Source of the DNA: Apiospora phragmitis
Taxonomy: Eukaryota; Ascomycota; Sordariomycetes; Amphisphaeriales; Apiosporaceae
Length of the DNA: 64,000 nucleotides
Reading direction: 5' to 3'
Assembly (NCBI GenBank): GCA_038363925.1
Contig: JAQQWL010000002.1
Span: 5,022,001-5,086,000, forward strand
Within the stretch, counting starts at the first letter, position 1. The number at the start of each line of letters is the position of its first letter. Shown one piece after another: positions 33,321-42,933 of the stretch. Position numbers and translations under genes: made by a program. A model generated the notes under the pieces. That model searched no databases. It saw only the letters and a program-made list of their open reading frames with translations, and was not told where the DNA came from.

Positions 33321-34930
33321 ATGTCTGGAAATAATGGTTCGAACATCATTGGGACGGATGCTGTTGTTGTCGGAGCATCTCCCGTCGGTCTTACGTACGC
33401 CCGCAAGCTTGTCGACGCCGGAATCGCGGCACATATGGTCCAGATCAAGGAAGAGTAAGTTACTCGGAACGACGGTCCATGAACGGTGTCCATTTTGGAG
33501 TCCTCGCAGTCTTTCAGGGAAACCCCCACACCGGGAGATGTCAACACTTCTTTCAAGTGAGTCTCCGCGATAATGCAGCTTCAGGAATGGACCTGATAAA
33601 CGCTAACCGTAGCATTGATCAGGGTAGCCCATATTCTTCTCTTCTCGACAATGCCTGGCCTTCCGGACAAAACGCAGGTGACACGTTAGATTCTCGCTGG
33701 ACCTTCTGCGCAGCCCGACAGGACCCTACGCTGGAGCGCAGCGCCCTCTTCAACGACAAGGAATGGGACGCCCTCTACGCCGAGGCGGAGGCGCGCACCA
33801 AGATCGACAGCACCGTCTTCGAGGACTCCATCCGGCACCAACTCGTGAAGCGCACGCTGCAGAGCGCCAGCTACGAACGCGGCGCCCGGGACTTTGTTTC
33901 TATGGCACCACTTCGCGTCCAGAAGCGTTCTGGCCAGCACTCCCCGGAGTGGTCCTCGTCCGCAGTAGTGCTTGGTGATATCTACGCCAGAACTACCAAG
34001 ACAGACGGTCGCTCCGCTCCTGTGCCAGGCTCGTTTACGTTGCATTCGGGAGCGTTATGCACAAAGCTGCAGCACCCAGGTCGTTCAGACGGTGATCAGG
34101 TGGAGGGTGCGTTTTGCAAAGATCTCAAGTCGGGCAACGACTTTCTTCGCAACGATTTCCTTCTCATGGCGAAAGTCTACGTCATCTGTGCCGGCGGGGT
34201 GTCGACGCCAGGTGGCATCGTCACGCGACCTCGTGAACGCCGTGACTGAGGATCCTTACGGCCTTTGCTGGAAACAACTTGTCGACAAGCACAAGAAGGC
34301 GCATCCCATTGACCCTATCCCCATCCCCTCCACGGACCTTGACCCCCAGGTCAACTCGCCCGCGTCGGAGCGCTACCCATGGCACGCCCAAATCTACCGC
34401 AACAACGCTGCTGCAAAGGCCGCAACAGCAACAGAAGTAGACTCGCGCGTGGTCGTGGATCTCCGATGGTCCACTTGCGCTTCCGGCAATAACAACAAGG
34501 TCACTTTCTCCGACACGATAACAGAACGCTTCGGGATACCGGCGCCCACATTCGACGTGCAGTTCTCCGAGAATGACGACGGCGCTCGTCGCCCCCAGGC
34601 GATGATGCAGGACATGTGCAGCGTGGCGTCGAAGCTGGGCGGATATGTCCCGGTGCCCACCCCTGCTTCGCGGACCCGGGAAGTAATATGCTTTCCCAAT
34701 ACGGCATCGGGGGCACGACACGCGCGGGGACCAGCCGGGCGGACAGCATCTGCGACAAGTACGGGCGCGTCTGGGGCACGGACAACGTGGTCGTGGGCGG
34801 GTGCAACATCGTTCCGTCGGGGTCGACGTGCGATCCTACGCTCACCGCCATTGGCTTTGCCATTGTTGGCGCCGACAAGATCATGGAGAAGCTTGCTCCC
34901 AACAAAGCGGCGGTGACCGGCAAAAACTAG
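33321..34930 (+). pseudogene. Pyranose 2-oxidase, decayed
   Basis: Pyranose 2-oxidase is a secreted or peroxisomal GMC-type flavoenzyme that oxidises sugars and makes H2O2. Exon 1 (33321-33454) begins MSGNNGSNIIGTDAVVVGAS with the FAD-binding beta-alpha-beta, here VVVGASPVG. Later frames give LERSALFNDKEWDALYAEAE, FEDSIRHQLVKRTLQSA, AVTEDPYGLCWKQLVDKHKK, then RVVVDLRW, DMCSVASKLGGYV and, in another frame, IGGTTRAGTSRADS and CDPTLTAIGFAIVGADKI. Damage: a deletion with frameshift near 34205-34216 joins VSTP directly to DLVNAV and removes the segment between; another frameshift lies near 34660-34690; the 33455-33690 part is scrambled. The flavinylation motif normally containing STHWTCATP reads SRWTFCAARQ, so the FAD-linking His is lost. 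Confidence 0.8.
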
Positions 34931-35072
34931 AAAAAGCGTTATCACGTCCTTGGGGAACGAAGGGAAGCACAGCTTATATCATGAATTATTACAACAGTCC
35001 GTGTATAATCGTCAGACATAGCTCCTAATTATTACAACCCCTCTCCTTCCATCATACCACCGAGTTCGACGG

Positions 35073-35560
35073 CTAAGCCCCCTGCGTGCCCGGCCCCCCC
35101 GGGAGACCCGACTTAAACGCTGAGGCGCCCGCTGGCATGCTGTTGGACATGTCGCCCTTCAAGCTCTGCGTCGCTTCGCGCGCCGCGTCGAGGGTGGGGT
35201 TGCCCTCGGCATTGTCGGTCCCCGGCTTGAGGGCGTTGAGGATGCCGCTGCCCCCGCGATCGTCGTCCTCGTGCGCGGCGCCGCCGGGTGCACCCGGCAG
35301 GTCCGCGCCGTCGCTCTTGGCCGTGCTGCTGCTGGGCTTGATGGCGCCTTTGAGCTTGTTCATTAGGCCGCCGTCGCCTTTCTGTTGGATGGAAAGGTTA
35401 GCGGGGGTTACAACCTCTTCTTGCAGAGCCTTTCTGGTTGGGGACTGGGTAAAAGAAAGGCTGATGAGGAGTAATCAGAGGGACAGGAGGGGTTTGATAA
35501 GCAGGAAGAACGTACATTGCCGCCCGTGTGAACACCTGCAGGAGGCCCGCCTGTCGACAT
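35073..35560 (-). CDS. Small hydrophilic, probably disordered protein
   Basis: Two exons: 35560-35516 (donor GTACGT) and 35381-35073 (acceptor AACAG), phase 0, 117 residues. The N-terminus is MSTGGPPAGVHTGGN; the second exon is Gly/Ala/Asp/Lys-rich with HEDDDRGGSGILNALKPG and TLDAAREATQSLKGDMSNSM. There are no cysteines, no signal peptide and no membrane segment. Its composition recalls stress-related, LEA-like hydrophilic proteins, but that is only resemblance. The splice junction gives a continuous reading, which supports a real gene. Confidence 0.6.
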
Positions 35561-36199
35561 TGTGGAGGCTTGAATACTATGTTGGCTTCGGGCCGTATCG
35601 GTTCTTGTAGTTATATCGTAACACGGCAATTCTCGAAGAGGAGAAGTATGTGGGCAAGTTGAGAGGGAACCAAATGGCTGGCGCGTTGCTGTAAAAGGGA
35701 TCTCTAACTCCTTTATATACCGATTCCGAACATCATTTGCGTGCCGGCTTGACGTAGCGAGTGCTACTCGCGTTACGCCATATGAACCTTCACTTATTGT
35801 GGTTCTGTCACGATGATGTGATGTGGCGGGGCCGGAGGATGGACGGCTCCTGCCTTAGCCACCACTATTACCCGAGCCCCGGTAGTCAGACGCGGCATTG
35901 GGGCACCAAGATAACTCAATCGACAATGTGGCTGAGAACTCGAAGCACCTGCTCTTCAAGTACATTGCAAGTTCAGCTAGTTGAAACAGCCTACGCTGGA
36001 TGATATCATTGACCGCAATGCCGGATTCGGCTTTGGTAGTCCCCGAGCCATCCGGGGCCGAAGTGGGTACTTCATAAGCCCATGACCGGTCTCGTGAACC
36101 ACCAGCGAATAGCCCAGTACAAGCATGCTTAGCCATGGATTTGACGTATATATTAAGAGATTTGGGACATTTTGGCATCTATAAAGAACACAAAGTCAG
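35561..36199. other. Intergenic
   Basis: Upstream region of the small hydrophilic gene and of tRNA-Tyr. No ORF of note. Confidence 0.6.
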
Positions 36200-36292
36200 C
36201 CCTTGATAGCTCAGTTGGCAGAGCGATGGACTGTAATTGCTACAATACACTTGTATATCCACAGGTCGCCGGTTCAAATCCGGCTCGAGGGA
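36200..36292 (+). tRNA. tRNA-Tyr (anticodon GTA) with 20-nt intron
   Basis: Acceptor stem CCCTTGA / TCGAGGG with discriminator A at 36292. The D-arm is GCTCAGTTGGCAGAGC. Anticodon GTA is at 36233-36235, followed by A37. The intron is 36237-36256, directly after position 37, as in all eukaryotic tRNA-Tyr genes. The T-arm is GCCGGTTCAAATCCGGC. All arms pair, with one mismatch (A27-C43). A T-rich tract (TTTTTTCATTTTT) directly downstream is the Pol III terminator. Confidence 0.95.
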
Positions 36293-36734
36293 CTCAATTT
36301 TTTCATTTTTGCCACACCAAACTTGCACTTGGTCTTGGAGATGGATGAGCATGACTTTTCACGCATTGGCTGTGCGCCACGCACACGAACATGAAATGCT
36401 CGTCCCGCCTGCGGTCCCCGGCCGGCTGCGAAACTAGACCGGGGCCGATGCCGAAATGCCGGTCTTTGGACAACGAACAGCAGGCCGTACGGCCTAGCGT
36501 TTTGGTTCCGGGCCTGATCCAGTAGTACCTCATCCGCCGCGTCCAGCGGTCTGCGCACGTAGATTTGTCACTTCCACCGGCTGCTGCCCGATTCGTCCGT
36601 CGCATGCAGTGGCGGTGGTGTTGCCGGACGGGCGGGACGGAGCAAGGCCGGTATGGCGCGACTCGACAGAGAAGAGTTTTGGGCACACTGGATAAGAGGC
36701 CGTGGTCCAGGAGCCGGAGGAAGTCAATGTGACC
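36293..36734. other. Pol III terminator, then unassigned sequence
   Basis: T-run at about 36297-36311 ends the tRNA-Tyr transcript. The rest has overlapping ORFs without recognised content. Confidence 0.5.
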
Positions 36735-37230
36735 CCATGATGGCGAGGATGTTTTCCACGCCCGGCTCATGGTGCACGACACGCGGAACCGGTTGGGGGA
36801 ACTGGGTGATCTTCATCTTGTAGCGCGCCAGCAGCGCGATGACGAGGGCCACCCACGACCGGCCAGGGGCAAGTGCCACAGCTGGTCATTTTCTCGGGCA
36901 TGTGTAACTGCTTAACGCAGATGTGGCGTCGATCCAGAAAACGTATGTATACTCGACACTGACATCCTGGAGGCCGCGGAGCGCGACCTCGAGGTGCTTA
37001 GTGACGGTTTGCTTGGCGCCATTCAGGAGGATGATATTCCTCGTGACACTAGGGTCGCCCCAAGTGAATGAGAGAGGCTGGTGTATTTGACCACAGGCTC
37101 CCCATGCCGGCGCGCATGTCGCAGGGTGCAGCGAAAGGGGTCATCGCGCTGCCCGGGGCGGACGGCCAAAAATGCGGAACGCATCGGGCAGGTCCATGTT
37201 GAAGTGCGCGTAATTGAAATTGGACAGCGG
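36735..37230 (-). pseudogene. HET-domain relic
   Basis: Reading the minus strand in three frames gives the usual order of a HET N-terminus: NYAHFNMDLPDAFR, then DDPFRCTLRHA, KYTSLS, then after a frame change SFTWGDPSVTRNIILLNGAK and TVTKHLEVALRGLQDV, WIDA (before a further shift) and ICVKQ, MPEKM. These correspond to the family's ALSYTWGDP, the LNG/VT/NLE.AL block and WIDAxCINQ. At least three frameshifts and a stop are needed. The downstream part (WVALVIALLARYKMKI, about 36820) reads well but I could not assign it. Clearly non-functional. Confidence 0.6.
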
Positions 37231-38279
37231 TTCTCAGGGGAATTTAAATCTTCCATTGGCAGGATAACGACGCATTGCGACTGCCGCAATGGCAAGTCGA
37301 CGCGAACAGAGCGGCGTTGCGTACTGGGCAAGTTTACATACCACCATGCCTTGCTATTTTCGGAGGGACAGCGGTTAGGTTAGCAGCCATGGCGGTAATT
37401 GAACGGCCTGGGCTGCATTGCCCCAGTGCATGGGCGGAGCCGGGCTGGTCTACCAAACGCAAAAGATGATTTTGGTCTTCGACATCGCTGTGTCCACCTA
37501 GATTCTTTCCGATGTATAAAATCGGTCAGACGATTATCCTATGGCAAAGAAGTAGAATACGCCAGCTGTGTGTCAGATTTGAGGACATATCTTGGCAAAG
37601 CAGTAATCAATATATTGGTTCGTTCTTTCTGCACAAGGCCATGGCCAAGCACTTAACATTGTTTTCGAGTACATGTTGGCCTCGAGCCAGACAACCCATT
37701 CTCATCACCCCGTCAATTAAGTTGAAACATCTACCATTAGAACTAAAAGTCCATAAACCTAACGCATTCTCGAAATAGACAGCGCGGCTATTAGCGTTGC
37801 GGGAAGACCTTGCAGTCTTACTTGATCGTAGTTCGTCTAATCCTCCATGATTGAGGCCGACTCCACAACGCCTAGGCAGCGCTGAGTCCCCAATTACTGT
37901 ACAGGTAGAAACCGTATAGAGACACTGCCTCTGCCCGCTTACTGTGTACCATACTAATTCCATCACATACCTTCTATCGCACTTTACTGTATCTCATTGT
38001 GGTCTCAAGATGATCGGAATACATAGTCATAGGAAAATGCAGATGCCTAAAGTTCTCATGGAGTATATAGTAGAGGTATGAGCCCTGCATCTTATGTTAG
38101 AAAATTAAACACCACCAGCTTTCGCATCGTCCATCATCACCACAGCTTGCAACTGCAACAACCAACAGAGACCGACACACCCCATTCCATCTTTTTAGCA
38201 AGACCAACCATCCCGTCATATCATTTCTGCCAGAACATAACCTTCCCTTCTCGTCATCACCAAATCCAAACCCGCCACC
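37231..38279. other. Intergenic
   Basis: No supported gene. The last ~150 bp before 38280 are CA/CT-rich and look like the 5' leader of the KP4-like gene. Confidence 0.55.
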
Positions 38280-38771
38280 ATGCAGTTCACCACCGCCCTC
38301 CTCACCCTCGGCTCCCTCCTCGCCGCTTCGGGCGCCAACGCCTCGACCCTGCCCCTGCCCCTGACAAGCCGCGACACGTACGACCGCAAGGGCTCGGCCA
38401 TGTGCGGCAGCGCGACGATGCAGGTCAAATACTGCGACGAGGCCGTCAACAACTTCCTGATCCGCGACGACGAGTACCGGTACCGGCCCGACGTGTACCA
38501 CAAGTGCGCGGGCGCGTGCTCGGGCCAGGGGCTGAAGGGCACGACCGTCACGAGCGGCTGCCACGTCAGTGTCGAGGGCGACTACGAGTGCCGCCGCTCC
38601 GGCAACCAGATCTGGAACGACTATCAGGACCTCCGCAAGAACGGCGCCGACAAGTGCGGGTCGAAGCATTGGAGCCAGTGGAGGAAGGACGGGACGGAGC
38701 TGAACTGCCGTACTACGGTCAACTACATGTCGGACTGCATGAAGGGCAAGGATGAGAGCTGCAAGGCATAG
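38280..38771 (+). CDS. Secreted Cys-rich protein with KP4 killer-toxin-like fold
   Basis: 163 residues, no intron. The ATG in CACCATGC opens a signal peptide MQFTTALLTLGSLLAASGAN. The mature part has about nine to ten cysteines. The C-terminal half has the KP4-like arrangement: a helix with IWNDYQDLRKNG, then KCGS, a loop, and a strand LNCRTTVNYMSDC, comparable to the family's GCxVCGS ... LTVNYV. KP4 proteins, known from a fungal virus and from many fungal genomes, block calcium channels of competing fungi or affect plants. Here the similarity is structural and partial; a role as antifungal protein or effector is inference. Intact frame, GC-rich, unlike the decayed genes around it. Confidence 0.6.
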   Translation: MQFTTALLTLGSLLAASGANASTLPLPLTSRDTYDRKGSAMCGSATMQVKYCDEAVNNFLIRDDEYRYRPDVYHKCAGACSGQGLKGTTVTSGCHVSVEGDYECRRSGNQIWNDYQDLRKNGADKCGSKHWSQWRKDGTELNCRTTVNYMSDCMKGKDESCKA

Positions 38772-41700
38772 GGGTCGATCATCTCAGGCGTTTGGAGAAA
38801 ACCCCAGGCTCTGGGAGGTACGACGGGATGTGTGGTCGTTCTGGTGGTCGGTCATTGCTGCATTACCTTGGAGCTTCTCAGCACGAGGGGGAGTAGGGCG
38901 TTGGGCGATTCATATCGTCTCTTTACATGTATCTTATGACATTTGAAGTATGTTTCTATAGCGAAACTATCTTTCAATACCAGTGTATTATGACCAAGGG
39001 TTCCGTTACAACAATTCAGGCATAACTGCATTCACTTTAGGCAAATCCCCAAGGCTGTGGCTGATGCTGATGCCTTCAATGACAGTAGCATACCACTGAA
39101 AAAGCTTGGGGTACCAATTTTGCACTTGCGGTTCTCATAAGAAACCAGACGTAGCATGCTAGCGAACCATATTTTGCCAGTGTCCGTTCTAATTGATTTG
39201 AACAACGACGCTTTCGATCAACTTGTACTGCCCGAGTCAACCCAAGACCTTGTGCGAACGTTTGTTGGAACACACAAAACAACCTAGACGCTCGGGGGTG
39301 ACACCATCGCAGGTAAATGTGCAATGTTTGCCTTGGACCCCCACGATAACCAATCTGGAAGGAAAAGTCTTCATGATACTTCTCAGTGGACCTACTGGGA
39401 CTGGAGAAACTTTGGCGGTATAATCCGGTGAACCACACGTTTGATAGTGTTGGGTTTGGTCTTGCTAATCCTTGCGCAGTTCCTGATAAGGTCATGAGAC
39501 CTCTATACCACCTACAGGCTGGATGAGATGGGGTCAAAACCTGCTTCATCGACATCCTCGTTGCAAAAGGCTTTTCGGTTTTGTGAAGAACGGGACGGTG
39601 CTCTGCTGCTAGACGGTAATCATCTGAGCTGCAATCCACAATTACGACCATCAACTCTAACACTGCCTTCAGAAGCCTTCGCCTTGATTCGGGATCACGG
39701 ACGGGACATATACGCTAGTGATAATCTCTGTTGTGGTCAAGACATTAAGCATGCTTTGAGGAATGCCAGGGAATGGTGTTTCATGCCGTGCCTAGATCAG
39801 CAACGAACACATAGTGTTTGTAGGTGATCCTGTGTGGCTCGGGCTCGCTGGCTTTCAAACATCCCAGCGTCTTCGTGATGGAGATGTTCTCGTATGCCGA
39901 GAATTCAAAGAGCATGGGAGGCTTCAAATCGAGAACGGCAAAATTTGCCATCTTCGACGCCTCTGGTATGTGCTAGGTTACACCTTCCGGCATTCCTCCG
40001 CTGTCCTCTTTCTAAGACCCTCAAGTGAAAGCTTCCCATTTGTCACACATACCTAGCAAAGACACAGGTGCGTTTGGAACGAGCGTCAGCAAAGATAGCA
40101 TGGCGTGTCTCCAAAGAAAAGGGGGCGAGGAGCCGCACGTGAACAGCTTGAGTAGATGTTGTACGCTATTAGGCCACAACTGATGGTGGTAGGATGGGGT
40201 GGAGCCAGAGGTTGGAAACTCGACCCGGCTGCTCATTCTTGATCTGCCAATCAAATTACGCAAAGGATGCCACAGTCCATCGCCCACCAAGCCAGGTCGA
40301 CGCATGTTTCAGGTTTGGACTTCAGAATCTTGGCCCCTAGGGGCATCGAAAGCTGGACTGGAAATCATCATGTAATCCTCTCCGGGATGTTCAACGAATC
40401 AGACGGCTTTGGTGGCCAGCCAGAACCGCGTGCCGAAGAGGAAAGCGAGCTCCGACCCATCAAGTCTCATGCGCTGGATGACAAAAATGTAAGGCTGCAG
40501 TGTGCGCCGTCTTCTCGTACGCCCAACAACCTGCGTGAGTGATACTTGAACTGAGCCAAAATCAGCGACGAACAAAGGTACACAATGTGCGAACGGGGCT
40601 GCGGCCTGTCACAAAATCCCGTATCGGCGCATGAGATGGGGCGCGTTCTTCTCGTGTCAGCGTGCATGCATGCACCTTCAGGTAGAATCACCACGGCCAT
40701 CGGGAATTTCAAGACTAACTAAGTACTATTACCAAGGTCGCCATGGCCCATAATTTTCCAGTGCCTTTGCAGACCCCCTATCAGTTTCGTGTCTGGTCAG
40801 TCTGAGCAAGCCATGCTTACAATGCATTATGAGGACTGCGGCTGACTGGGGTTTTGCAAGGGGTATAGATCGGGTACTGTGTAATACCCAATGCTGGTTC
40901 TATAAACTTGATACAACTGACCAGCAATAGAAAGCTTCGTTGAGACCTTGTGATATATGCCTCATGAAGTACTTGCAGAATAAGGGAACCTGCACCAAAG
41001 GGACTGACTGGTTGCGACATTTGATCGCCGATAGACAAGGCAACCAACGATTCTACCTCATCACTAGGCTTGATGTCGCGAACTGATCAGGTCACGATGA
41101 CCTTGGAGGTTGCCACGACCCCAAGGTCCGTCAGTATACGCCATGGCCGGTCTCTTCTTCAAGCTCAACAGATATAAGATATGGCATCGTCCTTCTTCTC
41201 TTCCCCTTTTTCTTCTCATCATCGGCGGACTCCCTACAACCAGAATACTAAGCGAAACCCATCTTGACGAGGCTCCCAGAGCAACGATCCTCTTCCCTGA
41301 CGAAAACCATTTCCTGCAAGCCCACTGCGGAAGCCCCAGATACCTCATCATTATCACCCGCTCGAAACTGAACATGGACCAAGCCGAGCATACATCGGGG
41401 CGTTCTCAGAACACGCAGCAGTACGATTACGAGCTTTTTCCTGTACTTGTCCAACACATCCACTGACCCACTTCAGGAAGTCTCGACAGTCTGACCTCGC
41501 TGGCGTTGGCTCAAGCGTGGGAGATACAAGCCCCAAGCAGATCAAGACTCAGTCAAAGAATGCAAAGAAAGGAGATGCCAAGAAGCCGGATGGTATGACG
41601 GAGGTGTGGCTCCGAGATTCCTTTTGGGCATTTGCCTCTTCGTCTTCGTCTTCGTGCTTCTTTCGTTTTTCCTATGTGGAGAGATTGTTATTGAACAAAA

Positions 41701-42933
41701 GTGGGGAGAAGATGGAGAGTGCTTTTACTTTAATATACTTCTTGTATAAGATCGAACATCTACAGAGCAATGTCGTTGCTGTGCTAGTCCGTCTTTGGGA
41801 GCAAACATGAACACCAAACTTATATGGTTTGTTCTCAGCGTAGGTTTCACGCTAGGTCTAGATGCAAAAACAATGACTGATAGAAAGAGGTATCCGACAC
41901 GACACTTCAAGACCCCTGTTCTTAGGCTAAAATAATTTTTGATTTTCACCCGTAAGAAGTGAAGCAACAGGGATGTTCTATGAAGGTAGAATGTAGCAAA
42001 CCAAGCGGTACTGGCTGATAATTACTTCGAAGAAACAGTTGAAAGAGTCAATAAGTTCGACTATATATGGAATTGCAACCCAATGCAGCGAAGAAAACCT
42101 TCAGCTATGCCAGAGTACAGCTCATGTGGCAGCTTCCTTGCGGCCTGTATTTTCAGGGATCTGATGTTTGTAGAGCACAGGCAGTTATCATGAGAGTTCG
42201 TCGAGGAACTGTGGCCATTCAACATAGAGCAGCCGGAACATAGACGAATAGAGCGCTGGAACTCGGTGTCGTTAACGTGTCTATGATAGCCCCCTATTTG
42301 CTAGGTGATAGAAGTGGGGAGCTTCTGGAACAATCAGATATCAGATATCTTGATATAGTGAAAGTTGATGCCGTATAGGACTTGTAACTCGCCCAGGTAA
42401 CAATATGAATTGAAATATCGAGTTTCCCCCACTTATATTACAGTAGTTAGCAGTCAAGGGGATAGGCACTTATATCGGCACTTACATGAGGCTCATGTGG
42501 CGTATGCACCACCTGAGCCAACTGCTTTTGGGGATTGGGGGTGGTAAGTTCCGCTACTTACGCACAAGTACGGCGTCATGAAACATCCAAAGTGTTGTCG
42601 CTACCGTCTTCAGTGCATCCATGAGATCGATTTCATCTATCCCCCATCAACTAATCGAAGGACTCGCTCAGTGCAAAGATAGGTTTGAAAAAGGAAGAAT
42701 CGCGTCATGCCCGTTACTCAGTGCCATTTCATGATCGGCTCATCCACCTCCTTATCGTTATCGGCGGACTGACTCCATGACATGCCGACAACCCCACCAC
42801 CTTCTAAGTCAAGACTAGCTTGTATGATACCGTCCCATTCAGTGCACTGATCTTAAGATCAACAAGCATGACTTGACTCATCTCTTTTCATCTCTCAATC
42901 TCATTTCATCTTCAGGACTCATTGACACCAAAG
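38772..42933. other. 4 kb region, no intact gene
   Basis: Apart from the AAA relic at 39340-39620 I find no domain. ORFs of up to 195 codons occur on both strands, overlap each other and have no splice logic. Segment 41980-42860 has few open frames. This is the right edge of the accessory island. Confidence 0.5.
39340..39620 (+). pseudogene. AAA+ ATPase relic
   Basis: One frame gives NLEGKVFMILLSGPTGTGET, which is the hydrophobic strand and Walker A of an AAA+ domain with the key Lys changed to Glu (GTGKT to GTGET, AAA to GAA). It stops at once. About 75 bp further, RPLYHLQAG, then (frame change) SLQKAFRFCEERDGALLLD follow; fungal AAA proteins have PLYxxxAGxLG ... ESLxKAFxxCExWxAVLLLDEADVF here. 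The Walker B DEAD is lost (DGNH). Only about 90 codons survive. Confidence 0.5.

Noticed and set aside
36780..36900. Possible cytochrome P450 heme-binding end (CPGR-like text before WVALVIALLARYK)
   Set aside because: Needs a frameshift, and the upstream sequence reads as a HET domain, not P450; retained only as part of the HET relic.
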